Of a stretch of 64,000 nucleotides of DNA, positions 35,701-43,686 are shown piece after piece. The DNA is from Kaistia soli DSM 19436 (GTDB lineage: Bacteria; Pseudomonadota; Alphaproteobacteria; Rhizobiales; Kaistiaceae). Below the pieces are notes generated by a model. It was not told where the DNA came from. It was given only the letters and a program-made list of their open reading frames with translations, and searched no databases. Each line of letters opens with the position of its first letter. Position 1 is the first letter of the stretch. The stretch is taken from positions 521,001-585,000 of the forward strand of contig NZ_FQUP01000004.1 in assembly GCF_900129325.1 (NCBI RefSeq), written 5' to 3'. The position numbers and the translations under genes are program-made.

Positions 35701-35955
35701 GCAGTTGGTGCCGGTGCCAAGGCGCGCTTTGCCATGGGCATCGTCATCGCGGCGGGCATGTCGATCGGCACAATCTTCACGCTGTTCGTCGTGCCGATGT
35801 TCTATACCTATCTCTCCAGCGCCCATCGCCGGCATACCGACGACGATGCCGCCACGCCGGAGGCCGTGGTTCATCCGGAGGCTAACCTCGCCGATGGAAC
35901 GCCTATACCGCCGCCCGCGGCAGAACCGCCGCCCGGCGCTCTGCCGGCGCACTAA
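32776..35955 (+). CDS. RND efflux transporter, inner-membrane pump (AcrB/MexB-like)
   Basis: Proton-driven drug or solute pump of 1059 aa with the twelve-helix RND layout: first helix near residues 10-28, two large periplasmic loops, and helix 4 with the proton-relay Asp400-Asp401 (GLVVDDAIVVVENIHRHI). Motif FIRRPVLSTVVSLLILLLG at the N-terminus is typical of HAE1 pumps. It follows the adaptor after two bases and ends before a terminator; no outer-membrane channel gene is present, so it must use TolC-like protein encoded elsewhere. The C-terminal 50 residues are Pro/Ala-rich and dispensable looking. Confidence 0.95.
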   Translation: MGFSEIFIRRPVLSTVVSLLILLLGAQGILSMSIRQYPKVDETVITVTTVYSGASADVIQGFITSTITKSVSAAEGVDYVTSSSALGLSTVSVHMRLNTDPDKALTEVIAKVQQVRGDLPTEAKDPVIQKGTGFSFALMYLAARSDTMNAQQLTDYLIRVIQPRFATVNGVANAEVLGAQEFAMRVWLDPMAMASRQVTATDVLSAITSSNFLSAPGKTKNDYYAYSIEAKTTLQDPETFGALPIRTNGDEVVRLRDVARVELAAASNDARVRFNGKDGVFLGIFQTPSANPLDVASGVRAELPLIQSSLPTGMTIDLVYDSTEAISASIEEVLHTILEAAAIVVVVILLFLGSFRSVIIPIVTIPLSLIGVCFILWALGYSLNTLTLLAMVLAIGLVVDDAIVVVENIHRHIDEGLKPMKAAIVGMQEITGAVISMTVTLAAVYAPIAFTQGVTGALFREFALTLAGAVVISGFVALTVSPMMAALILKPGGGRLQRFVDHIFEKFSGWYGRRLEGSLKVRPITLLLVVIVMGTVGFLFVNTKSELAPDEDQGALFALINAPQYATVDYTQHYVDQIAERTADIPERDALFSIAGSSGANSAFSGMVLKPWGQRTRSQAEVQQDVQGRLDKVAGVQAFVFGIPSLPGTGGGLPIQMVVQSTATADRVYDVAEEIKNRAQASGKFIVVQNSLSFDTPKVNLTIDRARAAALGVSVADIGNTLTLLVGENGISKFDREARAYDIITQVPQQYRNNPESLGTFFVRSQSGKMVPLSAVVSISTTGSAPAIEQFNQLNSATLSALPVPGITSGTGLAALQEIAREVMPQGFFIEYAGQSRTEIETGNTLLIVFGLAIVVIYLVLAAQFESFRDPLIIMMSVPLSLFGAIAVLNICSRLGNFVPALSGGTLNIYSQVGLITLVGLITKHGILMVEFANQQRELRGLSKHEAIVEAARVRLRPILMTTAAMVFGVVPLITAVGAGAKARFAMGIVIAAGMSIGTIFTLFVVPMFYTYLSSAHRRHTDDDAATPEAVVHPEANLADGTPIPPPAAEPPPGALPAH

Positions 35956-35962
35956 ACACAGC

Positions 35963-35990
35963 AAAAGGCCGGCGCTCGCGTCGGCCTTTT
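35963..35990 (+). terminator. rho-independent terminator of the RND operon
   Basis: AAAAGGCCG and CGGCCTTTT form a perfect nine-base stem around a ten-base loop, ending in a T run, eight bases after the pump stop codon. Confidence 0.85.
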
Positions 35991-36058
35991 GATTTCTGGC
36001 GGTGATCCGGCATGATGCGCCCGCAATCCCTCCCCCATGCGTCCAAGGAAAGCACGCC

Positions 36059-36997
36059 ATGTTGAAACGGCTGATCCTGCCTGTCCTCCTGCTGCTCGGC
36101 ACCGCCGCGCCCGCCTTCGCCGACGATACGGACGCGATGAAAGCGGCCGGGGCGGCCGAACTGGCTCGCCCGGCCGGCGCGACCGAAGAGAGCACGGTCA
36201 AGATCACGCGCGGTACCGAAACGATTGTCGGGACGCTGGAAATACCGAAGGGCGCAGCAAATCCGCCCGTCGTTCTGCTGTTGCACGGCTTCACCGGCTC
36301 GCGCGACGAACTCGCGATCAAAGGCACCAATGAGGGCATCTTCTCGCGAACGGCCCGCCTCCTCGCCGAGCGCGGCGTTGCCAGCCTTCGCATCGACTTC
36401 ACCGGCTCCGGCGAAAGCTCCGGCAAGTGGGAGGATATGACCGCGACGAGCGAGATCGCCGATGGCCTCGCGGCCTTCGACTGGCTGAAGACCTCCGGTC
36501 TCGTCGATCCCGCTCGGATCCATGTGCTCGGCTGGAGCCTCGGCGGCCTGGTGGCAGCCCATGTCGCGGCGGAACGTCCGGTCGCCAGCGCGACCCTATG
36601 GGCCGCGGCCGCCAATCCGACCTATAATTTCGCGCATTTCATCGGGCCAGAAGCTGTCGAGGCGGCAATCGCTGATCCCGACCCGGCTCGTGTGGTCGAG
36701 ATTGCGCTCCCATGGGGCATCAAGACCAAGCTGAAGACCGGCTTCTTCAAGTCGCTGACGACGGTTGACCCGGTTGCGGCGATCGCCCGCTACAAGGGCC
36801 CGCTCTTCGTCATCGTCGGCACCAAGGACATCATCGTCACGCCACAGCCGGCGGCCGGTGAGATCTTCCTCACCTATCATGACGGCCCCGAAAAGATCAT
36901 GATCCTGCCGACCGACCACGGCTTCGATGCTTTCACCGGCCCGGAGACGCTCGACACCATGGCTTCGGCGAGCCTTGCCTTCATCGAAGGCAAATAG
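36059..36997 (+). CDS. exported alpha/beta hydrolase
   Basis: 312 aa hydrolase with a signal peptide (residues 1-22, ending AFADD). The alpha/beta fold shows the oxyanion region LLLHGFTGSRDE, the nucleophile elbow GWSLGG (Ser near residue 162), an acid in GTKDIIV and the catalytic His in PTDHGFDAF. It resembles YqiA/FrsA-type or cinnamoyl-esterase-like enzymes, acting in the periplasm on an unknown ester or peptide. The ATG at 36059 has AGGA nine bases upstream and is preferred to 36002. Terminators lie on both sides, so it is monocistronic. Confidence 0.88.
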   Translation: MLKRLILPVLLLLGTAAPAFADDTDAMKAAGAAELARPAGATEESTVKITRGTETIVGTLEIPKGAANPPVVLLLHGFTGSRDELAIKGTNEGIFSRTARLLAERGVASLRIDFTGSGESSGKWEDMTATSEIADGLAAFDWLKTSGLVDPARIHVLGWSLGGLVAAHVAAERPVASATLWAAAANPTYNFAHFIGPEAVEAAIADPDPARVVEIALPWGIKTKLKTGFFKSLTTVDPVAAIARYKGPLFVIVGTKDIIVTPQPAAGEIFLTYHDGPEKIMILPTDHGFDAFTGPETLDTMASASLAFIEGK

Positions 36998-37022
36998 TCG
37001 GCAGCGCACGCGGAATCGAGAA

Positions 37023-37056
37023 AGGCCGGCGGTCCCAAGCCGCCGGCCTCCTTTTA
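37023..37056 (+). terminator. terminator between the alpha/beta hydrolase and the SDR gene
   Basis: AGGCCGGCGG and CCGCCGGCCT form a perfect ten-base stem with a seven-base loop, followed by CCTTTTATT. It lies 26 bases after the hydrolase stop and may also serve the convergent SDR gene. Confidence 0.85.
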
Positions 37057-37090
37057 TTGCGGTCTGCCGGCCGATGCGGTTCGCGGCGGG

Positions 37091-37846
37091 CTAAAGTGCG
37101 AAGCCGCCATCGGCCGAGAAGCATTGCCCGGTGGTGTAGCTCGCCTCGTCGGACGCCAGATAGACGGCAAGCCAGGCGATCTCCTCGGCCGTGCCGAGCC
37201 GTCCCATGGGCTGCCGATCGACGAACTGCTGGCGGATTTCATCGATCGACTTGCCGGTCTTGGCGGCCTGCTCGGCGATGCGGCCATCGAGCGAGGGCGA
37301 CTGGATCGTGCCCGGCGCAATGGCGTTCACGCGGACGCCCTGGCGGATGTGGTCCGCTGCGACGGCCTTCGTCAGTCCGATCACCGCGGCCTTTGAGGCG
37401 CCATAGGCATAGCGATTGGGAAGGCCGCGGATCGAGCTAGCGCCAGAAGCGATGTTGATGATCGAGCCGGCCCCCGCATCGAGCATGCCCGGCAGGAAGG
37501 CACGGATCGTCCGGTGCATCGACTTCACATTGACGTCGAACGAAAAGTCCCAGTCCTCGTCGGAGGTCGTCAGCGCCGAGCCGTGATGGACAAAGCCGGC
37601 GCAATTGAAGAGGACGTCAATGGGACCGCAATCGGCGGCAAGCGCCCCGACGTCCCTCGTGCTGCGGACGTCGAGTGTGTGGACCTCGGCGATCCCATGT
37701 TCGTGCAGGTCGGCCAGAAGGCCGCCATTGAGATCGGTGGCGATCACCGTCGCGCCCTCGGCGGCAAAGGCGATGGCGGTGGCGCGGCCAATGCCTGCGC
37801 CTGCGGCGGTGAGAAAGGCGCGCTTGCCTTCGAGACGGCGTGTCAT
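37091..37846 (-). CDS. short-chain dehydrogenase/reductase (BDH2/keto-deoxy-fuconate dehydrogenase-like)
   Basis: Classical SDR of 251 aa. The cofactor loop is TAAGAGIGRATA (residues about 13-24), D38 of TDLNG suggests NAD preference, NCAG follows, and the active site has Ser (NIASGASSI), Tyr and Lys in YAYGASKAAV. The stretch AAVIGLTKAVAADHIRQGVRVNAIAPGTIQSPSL strongly resembles human BDH2/DHRS6 and bacterial 2-keto-3-deoxy-L-fuconate dehydrogenases. A sugar-acid substrate would fit the nearby dehydratase and aldolase, but this is inference. Confidence 0.88.
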   Translation of the reverse strand: MTRRLEGKRAFLTAAGAGIGRATAIAFAAEGATVIATDLNGGLLADLHEHGIAEVHTLDVRSTRDVGALAADCGPIDVLFNCAGFVHHGSALTTSDEDWDFSFDVNVKSMHRTIRAFLPGMLDAGAGSIINIASGASSIRGLPNRYAYGASKAAVIGLTKAVAADHIRQGVRVNAIAPGTIQSPSLDGRIAEQAAKTGKSIDEIRQQFVDRQPMGRLGTAEEIAWLAVYLASDEASYTTGQCFSADGGFAL

Positions 37847-37884
37847 GATTGCTCCTCCCAGAGCGATGCTTGGTGATTTTTAGG

Positions 37885-38364
37885 TTAGGGCGGCGGTAGA
37901 GCGGATGCGTGCAGCGCTTTCGCCATGTGGACGCGGCGACGCTGCCCGATCATCTCGATCTCGTAGACAACAAAGCCCTTGCGGCCATACCAGTCGATAT
38001 TGAACGTCATCAGCGCGTTGGCGGTCAGCGTCAGGCGATCGCGCGATGTCTGCAGCGCCCGTCTTTCATCATAGGCAAGCAAGCGGTTGCCAACGCCGCG
38101 TCCCTTCGCAGCAGGTGCCACTGCGACGCTCTGGATATAGAGTTCGTCAGGACGAGCCTCGAGGATCAGCGCGCCGCAAAGCCCAGCTTCGTCCTCGGCG
38201 AGCCACACCTCCCACTCATCGAGGACCGCGTCATAGTCCCAGCTGAGCGGTGTCGGCGTCCCGCCGATGATCGTCCGGTTCGGCTCATAGGCAGCCCGCT
38301 GCATCGCGACGAGCGCGTCGCGATCGCTGGCGGCGGCTTGGCGCAGAACGATGCTGTCAGGCAC
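37885..38364 (-). CDS. GNAT family N-acetyltransferase
   Basis: 159 aa acetyltransferase beginning at the GTG at 38364, which overlaps the end of the upstream GNAT gene by eight bases; a longer frame to 38475 would run back inside that gene. The GNAT core is LYIQSVAVAPAAKGRGVGNRLLAYDERRA (acetyl-CoA loop KGRGVG) followed by LTANALMTFNIDWYGRKGFVVYE. Substrate unknown. Translational coupling with the neighbouring GNAT gene suggests a shared purpose. Confidence 0.85.
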   Translation of the reverse strand: MPDSIVLRQAAASDRDALVAMQRAAYEPNRTIIGGTPTPLSWDYDAVLDEWEVWLAEDEAGLCGALILEARPDELYIQSVAVAPAAKGRGVGNRLLAYDERRALQTSRDRLTLTANALMTFNIDWYGRKGFVVYEIEMIGQRRRVHMAKALHASALPPP

Positions 38365-39241
38365 TCCCCGTCCCCTCGCGGAGCGCGGCGAGGCTGAAGC
38401 GCTGGATACCGTCCTCACCGAAATTCGTCGGATCAAGCCATGCCTCGAAGGCCGCCTTGGCGCGCGGCCATTCATGATCGAGCATCGAGAACCAGGCCGT
38501 ATCGCGATTGCGGCCCTTGACGATCATGTGATGGCGGAAGGTGCCTTCATAGGTGAAGCCGAGACGGAGCGCTGCGCGCCGCGACGGCGCGTTGAGGGCG
38601 TTGCACTTCCATTCATAGCGCCGATAGCCAAGATCCTCAAAGGCATGCCGGGCCATCAGATACATCGCCTCGGTTGCGCCGCGCGTCTGCTGCAGGAGGG
38701 GCGAATAGAGGATGTTGCCGACTTCGATCACCCGGTCGGTCGGGGCGATCCGCAGATAGGTGGCGTGGCCGACAGCCGCGCCGCTGGCACGATCGACGAT
38801 CGCGAAAAGCAGAGGATCGGACTTCTCGGCCGCGGCTGCATAATGCGCGGTGAAGCTGGCGAGGTCCCCGAACGGGCCCGACGCCAGATAGGCCCAGAGG
38901 TCGTCGCGGCCGGCGATCGCCTCGAACAGCGCCGGCGCATGCACCGCGGCGTCAAAGGGCACGAGGCTGACCGCGTTGCCGTCGATCGTCACGCGGCGCG
39001 GGAATTCGGCCGGCACGGGATCGACGAGATCGCCGAGCGGCATCGTTCCGACGGGCGTACTCGCCATGGTCTCCCGGCGCTTGGGCACCGGAACGCCGCG
39101 GCGCTTCAGCTCCTGCTTGATGCTCTCGGGAATATCGCGGCAGCCGCAATTGGCCGCATGGTCGAGATGCCATGCGATGCGCTGGTCGAGCGTCGCATGG
39201 GGCGGCATCGGGTTGGCTTCATGCCAGGCCTTGTCGATCAC
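38357..39241 (-). CDS. two-domain protein: small N-terminal domain fused to GNAT acetyltransferase (RimJ/RimL-like)
   Basis: 294 aa from the GTG at 39241, which has GAGGGGGAG just before it; an ATG at 39262 is the alternative. The first 60 residues (LDQRIAWHLDHAANCGCRDIP, then IKQELKRRG) are a separate small domain that I have seen only as free-standing short proteins in rhizobia. The rest is a RimJ/RimL-type GNAT (GNAVSLVPFD, EVGNILYSPLLQQTRGATEAMYLM, YRRYEWKCNALNAPSRRAALRLGF) that acetylates protein N-termini or small amines. Coupled to the next GNAT gene by an eight-base overlap. Confidence 0.85.
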   Translation of the reverse strand: MIDKAWHEANPMPPHATLDQRIAWHLDHAANCGCRDIPESIKQELKRRGVPVPKRRETMASTPVGTMPLGDLVDPVPAEFPRRVTIDGNAVSLVPFDAAVHAPALFEAIAGRDDLWAYLASGPFGDLASFTAHYAAAAEKSDPLLFAIVDRASGAAVGHATYLRIAPTDRVIEVGNILYSPLLQQTRGATEAMYLMARHAFEDLGYRRYEWKCNALNAPSRRAALRLGFTYEGTFRHHMIVKGRNRDTAWFSMLDHEWPRAKAAFEAWLDPTNFGEDGIQRFSLAALREGTGSA

Positions 39242-39281
39242 GGCTCCCCCTCGGCGCTTCAATCGGCAGGACGTGACCGTC

Positions 39282-39575
39282 TCAGAAGCGCGTTTCGATC
39301 TCCCACTCCGCGCCGAGTTCGTCCTTCAGCGCCGCGGCGATCAGCTGGCCTTCGGCCCGCCAGACAATCTCTGCCTCCGGCGAGGGAAAGCCCGTCGCCG
39401 GAGGCAGGGAATCATCGATCACCGCGTCGAAGGCATCGCCCCACGCCTCGATACGATCGGCCAGATCGTCCGAGATGTCGAGATCGTCGATCTCGATCGG
39501 TTGGGGCGGCTTCCGTTCCGGCACGAGCCAGAGATGGAGGCCGATCCCTTCCGGGGCGATACGCAGATGCGGCAT
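39282..39575 (-). CDS. small hypothetical protein
   Basis: 97 aa with no signal peptide or membrane segment. It contains the acidic segment IEIDDLDISDDLADRIEAWGDAFDAVIDDSLPP and ends WRAEGQLIAAALKDELG. I do not recognise a family. It fits neatly in the gap between the dehydratase (stop at 39587) and the GNAT gene, in the same direction and with coding-like composition, so I believe it is real. Confidence 0.65.
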   Translation of the reverse strand: MPHLRIAPEGIGLHLWLVPERKPPQPIEIDDLDISDDLADRIEAWGDAFDAVIDDSLPPATGFPSPEAEIVWRAEGQLIAAALKDELGAEWEIETRF

Positions 39576-39586
39576 GGGTCCCGAAC

Positions 39587-41380
39587 TCAATGATTGTCGC
39601 GCGGAATGCCCATTTCCTGCGCCACATGCTGGTACTTCACAGCCGGCTTCAGCACCATGCCTTCGTCGAACTGGTCGACGAGCACGCGCTGGATCTCCTG
39701 CCACGGCGTCTGGTTGCCAGCGAAGTGATAGCCGCCATGCTTCGACAGCTCGGCCTTGCGCTCGGCATATTCCTCCGTGGAAATGAGGATGTCCGCCGAA
39801 CCCTTGCCAAGATCGATGCGCACCCGGTCACCGGTCCGCAGCAGCGCGAGGCCGCCATTGGCCGCAGCTTCAGGCGAGGCGTTGAGGATCGACGGCGAAC
39901 CCGACGTGCCCGACTGGCGGCCATCGCCGATGCAGGGCAGCGCATGGATGCCGCGCTTGATGAGCGCCGCCGGCGGCTGCATGTTCACGACCTCGGCGCC
40001 GCCCGGATAACCGATCGGGCCGGTGCCGCGCATGAAGAGCAGCGTGTATTCGTCGATCTCGAGCGAGGGATCGTCGATGCGGTGGTGATAATCCTCCGGA
40101 CCGTCGAACACGACCGCGCGGCCTTCGAAGGCATTCGGGTCGGCCGGGTTCGAAAGGTAGCGCTGGCGGAATTCGTCCGAGATAACGCTCGTCTTCATGA
40201 TCGCGCTGTCGAACAGATTGCCGCGCAGGACGATGAAGCCGGCATCCTTCACGAGCGGTGCGTCATAGGGAAGGATGACGTCGAGGTCTTCGCTTTCGCG
40301 GCCACGGCAATTATCGGCAAGCGTCTTGCCGTTCGCCGTCATCGCATTGCGAATTTTGCCCTTCTTGACGAGCTCGTTGACGACGGCGGGGACGCCGCCG
40401 GCACGGTGGAACTCCTCGCCGAGATATTTGCCGGCCGGCTGCAGGTTGACCAGCAGCGGAATCTCGTAGCCGACCTCCTGCCAGTCATCCATCTTGATCG
40501 GCACGCCGGCATGCTTGGCGATCGCGTTGATGTGGATCTGCGCGTTGGTCGAGCCACCGATCGCCGAGTTGACGACGATCGCGTTCTCGATCGCCTCGCG
40601 GGTGATGATGTCGGAGGGCTTCAGATCTTCCCATACCATCTCCACGGCGCGCACGCCGGTCTCGTAGGCGATCTGGCCGCGCTCGCGATAGGGCGCGGGA
40701 ATGGCGGCGCAGCCCGGCAGCGTCATGCCGAGCGCCTCGGCGAGCGCGTTCATGGTCGAGGCCGTGCCCATGGTGTTGCAATGGCCGACCGAAGGCGCCG
40801 ACGAGGCGACGATCTCGATGAACTCGTCATAGTCGATCTCGCCGGCGGCGAGCCGCTCGCGGCTCTTCCAGACGATGGTGCCGGACCCGGCGCGTTCGCC
40901 CTTCCACCAGCCGTTCAGCATCGGGCCGCCCGAGAGGACGATCGCCGGGATGTTGACCGTCGCGGCGGCCATGATGCAGGCCGGCGTCGTCTTGTCGCAG
41001 CCCGTCGTGAGCACCACGCCGTCGAGCGGGTAGCCGTAGAGCACTTCGACCAGGCCGAGATAAGCAAGGTTGCGATCAAGCGCCGCGGTCGGCCGCTTGC
41101 CGGTTTCCTGGATCGGATGGACCGGGAATTCCATCGCCAGGCCGCCGGCAGCCGTGATTCCGTCGCGGACGCGCTTGGCAAGATCAAGGTGATGGCGGTT
41201 GCAGGGCGAGAGATCGGAGCCGGTCTGGGCGATGCCGATGATCGGCTTTCCCGACTGAAGCTCGTTCCGGGTCAGGCCGTAATTGAGGTAGCGCTCGAGA
41301 TAGAGCGCCGTCATGCCGGGATTATCCGGATTGTCGAACCAGGCCTGCGACCGGAGCTTTTTGGATGTGGTAGAGGACAT
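39587..41380 (-). CDS. IlvD/Edd family dehydratase, D-xylonate dehydratase-like
   Basis: Iron-sulfur dehydratase of 597 aa. Three Cys positions of the cluster site are present: [18 protein letters not shown] and [10 protein letters not shown]. Whole stretches, such as [36 protein letters not shown] and [20 protein letters not shown], match what I recall of Caulobacter D-xylonate dehydratase (XylD), more closely than the IlvD of branched-chain synthesis. The expected product is 2-keto-3-deoxy-D-xylonate. GGGAG precedes the ATG at 41380. An aldolase of the KDPG type lies at 43.7 kb. L-arabonate could be a substrate as well. Confidence 0.88.
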   Translation of the reverse strand: MSSTTSKKLRSQAWFDNPDNPGMTALYLERYLNYGLTRNELQSGKPIIGIAQTGSDLSPCNRHHLDLAKRVRDGITAAGGLAMEFPVHPIQETGKRPTAALDRNLAYLGLVEVLYGYPLDGVVLTTGCDKTTPACIMAAATVNIPAIVLSGGPMLNGWWKGERAGSGTIVWKSRERLAAGEIDYDEFIEIVASSAPSVGHCNTMGTASTMNALAEALGMTLPGCAAIPAPYRERGQIAYETGVRAVEMVWEDLKPSDIITREAIENAIVVNSAIGGSTNAQIHINAIAKHAGVPIKMDDWQEVGYEIPLLVNLQPAGKYLGEEFHRAGGVPAVVNELVKKGKIRNAMTANGKTLADNCRGRESEDLDVILPYDAPLVKDAGFIVLRGNLFDSAIMKTSVISDEFRQRYLSNPADPNAFEGRAVVFDGPEDYHHRIDDPSLEIDEYTLLFMRGTGPIGYPGGAEVVNMQPPAALIKRGIHALPCIGDGRQSGTSGSPSILNASPEAAANGGLALLRTGDRVRIDLGKGSADILISTEEYAERKAELSKHGGYHFAGNQTPWQEIQRVLVDQFDEGMVLKPAVKYQHVAQEMGIPRDNH

Positions 41381-41508
41381 GAGTATCTCCCGGTTCAATC
41401 GGTTTGATTTTGGCCGGAGGATGCGCTGAAACATCATACGAAATCAACAAGCGAGTATGCCGCGGCGCCCCTGCCGCAATGCCGCACCGAAGCTGAGGAA
41501 CGCCAGGG

Positions 41509-42693
41509 ATGTTCAGGACCGTCGCACAGTTCGATCGCATCGGCGAGGAAAACGCCTTCGCCGTGCTTGCCCGAGCCACCGCGCTCGCCAGAGCCGGCCG
41601 CGACATCATCAATCTGGGGATCGGCCAGCCAGACTTTCGCACGCCCGATCATATCGTCGAGGCGGCGGTGAAGGCACTGCGCGATGGCGAACACGGCTAT
41701 ACGCCGGCAACGGGTATCCTGCCGCTGCGCGAGGCGGTTGCGGCTGACGTCACCAAGCGCACCGGGGCCCCTGTTTCCCCCGACAATGTCGTCATCGTGC
41801 CCGGCGGCAAGGTAACGATGTTCGCAGCGATCCTGATGTTCGGCGAGCCCGGTGCCGACATCCTCTACCCCGACCCTGGCTTCCCGATCTATCGCTCGAT
41901 GATCGAGTTCACAGGTGCCAGGCCAGTGCCCGTTCCGATCCGCGAGGAGAACAGCTTCGCCTTCTCGGCCGAGGAGACGCTGGCGCTGATCACGCCGGCG
42001 ACACGGCTGATCATCCTCAATTCGCCGGCCAACCCGACCGGCGGCGTCACGCCGAAGGCCGAGATCGACAAGCTCGTCGCCGGCCTCGCCGACCGGCCCG
42101 ATATCGCGATTCTCTCCGACGAGATCTATGGCCAGATGACCTATGACGGGCTCGGCCACACTTCGCTGCTTTCCTATCCCGAGATCCGCGACCGCGTGAT
42201 CCTGCTCGACGGCTGGTCGAAAACCTATGCGATGACGGGCTGGCGCATGGGCTATGCCGTCTGGCCGGAAGCGCTCGTCGACAAGGTGCGGAAGCTCGCC
42301 GTCAACTGCTGGTCCTGCGTCAATGCACCGGCTCAGTGGGCGGGCCTTGCCGCACTCACCGGGCCGCAGGATGCTGTTTCAGCCATGGTGGCGGAGTTCG
42401 ACCGGCGCCGCCGCGTCGTGGTCGAGGAGGCGAACAAGCTGCCGGGCGTCTCCTGCGCCACGCCGAAGGGCGCGTTCTACGCCTTTCCGAACATCGGCAT
42501 GACCGGCTGGAAGGCCAAGCCGCTGGCTTCGGCGCTTCTGGAAGAGGCCGGAGTCGCTACGATCGGCGGCCCGGATTTCGGCGTTCATGGCGAGGGCTAT
42601 ATCCGCCTCTCCTACGCCAATTCGACCGAGAACATCCTGAAGGCGATGGGCCGCATCGGCGACTTCCTCACGAAGAACGCCAAGGCTGCATGA
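41509..42693 (+). CDS. PLP-dependent aminotransferase, class I/II
   Basis: Aminotransferase of 394 aa, fold type I. PLP Lys238 lies in LLDGWSKTYAMTGWRMGY; other typical parts are INLGIGQPDFRTPDHI, NSPANPTGGV (Asn that binds PLP), ILSDEIYGQMTY and the carboxylate Arg in GEGYIRLSYANS. The type resembles aspartate/aromatic or MalY-like aminotransferases of the Ib family. Divergent from the dehydratase (intergenic 128 bases) and otherwise alone, so the amino acid is not predictable. Confidence 0.9.
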   Translation: MFRTVAQFDRIGEENAFAVLARATALARAGRDIINLGIGQPDFRTPDHIVEAAVKALRDGEHGYTPATGILPLREAVAADVTKRTGAPVSPDNVVIVPGGKVTMFAAILMFGEPGADILYPDPGFPIYRSMIEFTGARPVPVPIREENSFAFSAEETLALITPATRLIILNSPANPTGGVTPKAEIDKLVAGLADRPDIAILSDEIYGQMTYDGLGHTSLLSYPEIRDRVILLDGWSKTYAMTGWRMGYAVWPEALVDKVRKLAVNCWSCVNAPAQWAGLAALTGPQDAVSAMVAEFDRRRRVVVEEANKLPGVSCATPKGAFYAFPNIGMTGWKAKPLASALLEEAGVATIGGPDFGVHGEGYIRLSYANSTENILKAMGRIGDFLTKNAKAA

Positions 42694-42727
42694 GCCAGCT
42701 CTTGGACGGCCCAAAAGTCGAGTCCAA

Positions 42728-42755
42728 TCATTGCCGGGGTCAAACCCGGCAATGA
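42728..42755. repeat. REP-like palindromic element
   Basis: TCATTGCCGGG and CCCGGCAATGA form a perfect eleven-base stem with a six-base GTCAAA loop between two convergent genes. Elements with an ATTGCCGGG...CCCGGCAATGAC core are widespread extragenic repeats in rhizobial genomes. Only one copy is visible here. Confidence 0.55.
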
Positions 42756-42800
42756 CACTTCGATACACTGGGCGTTTGAAGGGCCAGAGCAAATCCTTGC

Positions 42801-43616
42801 CTACACGGCAGCGCTCGCCACGGTCTGTTCGATCGCGGTCTTGAGACCGGGCTCGATGCCGAGCCGGGCAGCGAGCATGTCGAGATAGCCGCGCTCGGCC
42901 GGGTGGTCGGGATTGATGGCCAGCAGCGAGGCGGCATAAAGCTGGATGGAATGCTCCTGGCTCGTTGCGAGCCCGACGACGCGATTGAAATCGAGCGGGG
43001 CGGCAAGCTCGCGGTCGAGGAAGGCCTGCTCCTCGGCGGTGAGGCCGTTTTCCGTGAGTTTCCCGAGGATCTTCTGCCGCTCCTCGTCGTCGACATGACC
43101 ATCGGCCTTGGCGGCCGCGATCATCGCAATGATGATCGACAGAGCGGTGGCGTCCTCGGGTGTTGCAGTCTGCTGCGTCACGACGGGCGGCAGGCCCGTT
43201 CCGACCGGCGCCGGGGCCGGCGCCGCAGGCGCTGCGGGATTATTGATCTGATATTGCTGATAGGCCTTGTAGGCGAGCGTGCCGAGCGCCGCGAGACCGC
43301 CGAGCGTCAGCGCATTCGGCTTCAACTTGGAGCCCCCGCCCATCAGCACCGAGGCGAGACCGCCAGCGATGACCGTGGACATGCCGGGATTCTTCTTGGC
43401 GTAGTCGGTCACCTGGCCGAAAACGCCGCCAAGCCCACCGGCGCCACCGCCAGAGCCCGTCAGCCCGCCAAGGAGATCACCGAGGCCACCAAGGCCGCCG
43501 GGCGCACCCGAGCCACCTGCCGGCGAGCGGCCCGAAGTGCCGAGCCCGCTCGGGACGCCGGAGCGCCCCGTCTCAGCGCCGAGGAACTGATCCAGAAGCT
43601 TCTTGCCGTCGATCAT
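42801..43616 (-). CDS. DUF533 (YebE-like) TerB-fold protein
   Basis: 271 aa. The N-terminal third is very Gly-rich (SGRSPAGGSGAPGGLGGLGDLLGG); a hydrophobic stretch (NPGMSTVIAGGLASVLMGGG, residues about 77-93) and an Ala/Pro linker follow; the C-terminal TerB-like helical domain (TALSIIIAMIAAAKADGHVDDEERQKILGKLTENGLTAEEQAFLDREL) carries the family acidic motif DGHVDDEE. DUF533 function is unknown; it is probably membrane-associated. A ribosome site GGGGAG is present. Confidence 0.88.
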   Translation of the reverse strand: MIDGKKLLDQFLGAETGRSGVPSGLGTSGRSPAGGSGAPGGLGGLGDLLGGLTGSGGGAGGLGGVFGQVTDYAKKNPGMSTVIAGGLASVLMGGGSKLKPNALTLGGLAALGTLAYKAYQQYQINNPAAPAAPAPAPVGTGLPPVVTQQTATPEDATALSIIIAMIAAAKADGHVDDEERQKILGKLTENGLTAEEQAFLDRELAAPLDFNRVVGLATSQEHSIQLYAASLLAINPDHPAERGYLDMLAARLGIEPGLKTAIEQTVASAAV

Positions 43617-43686
43617 GCCCGTCTCCCCACCTTTTTTGAAACATCAAGAGCAAGGTAGGAAGCAGGTGGCGGCGCCGCAAGCCGCG

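Noticed and set aside
38351..41407. Open frame of 1018 codons on the plus strand
   Set aside because: It runs antisense to the dehydratase, a small gene and two GNAT genes. It has the Arg/His/Ala-rich composition of a high-GC antisense frame and no recognisable domain.
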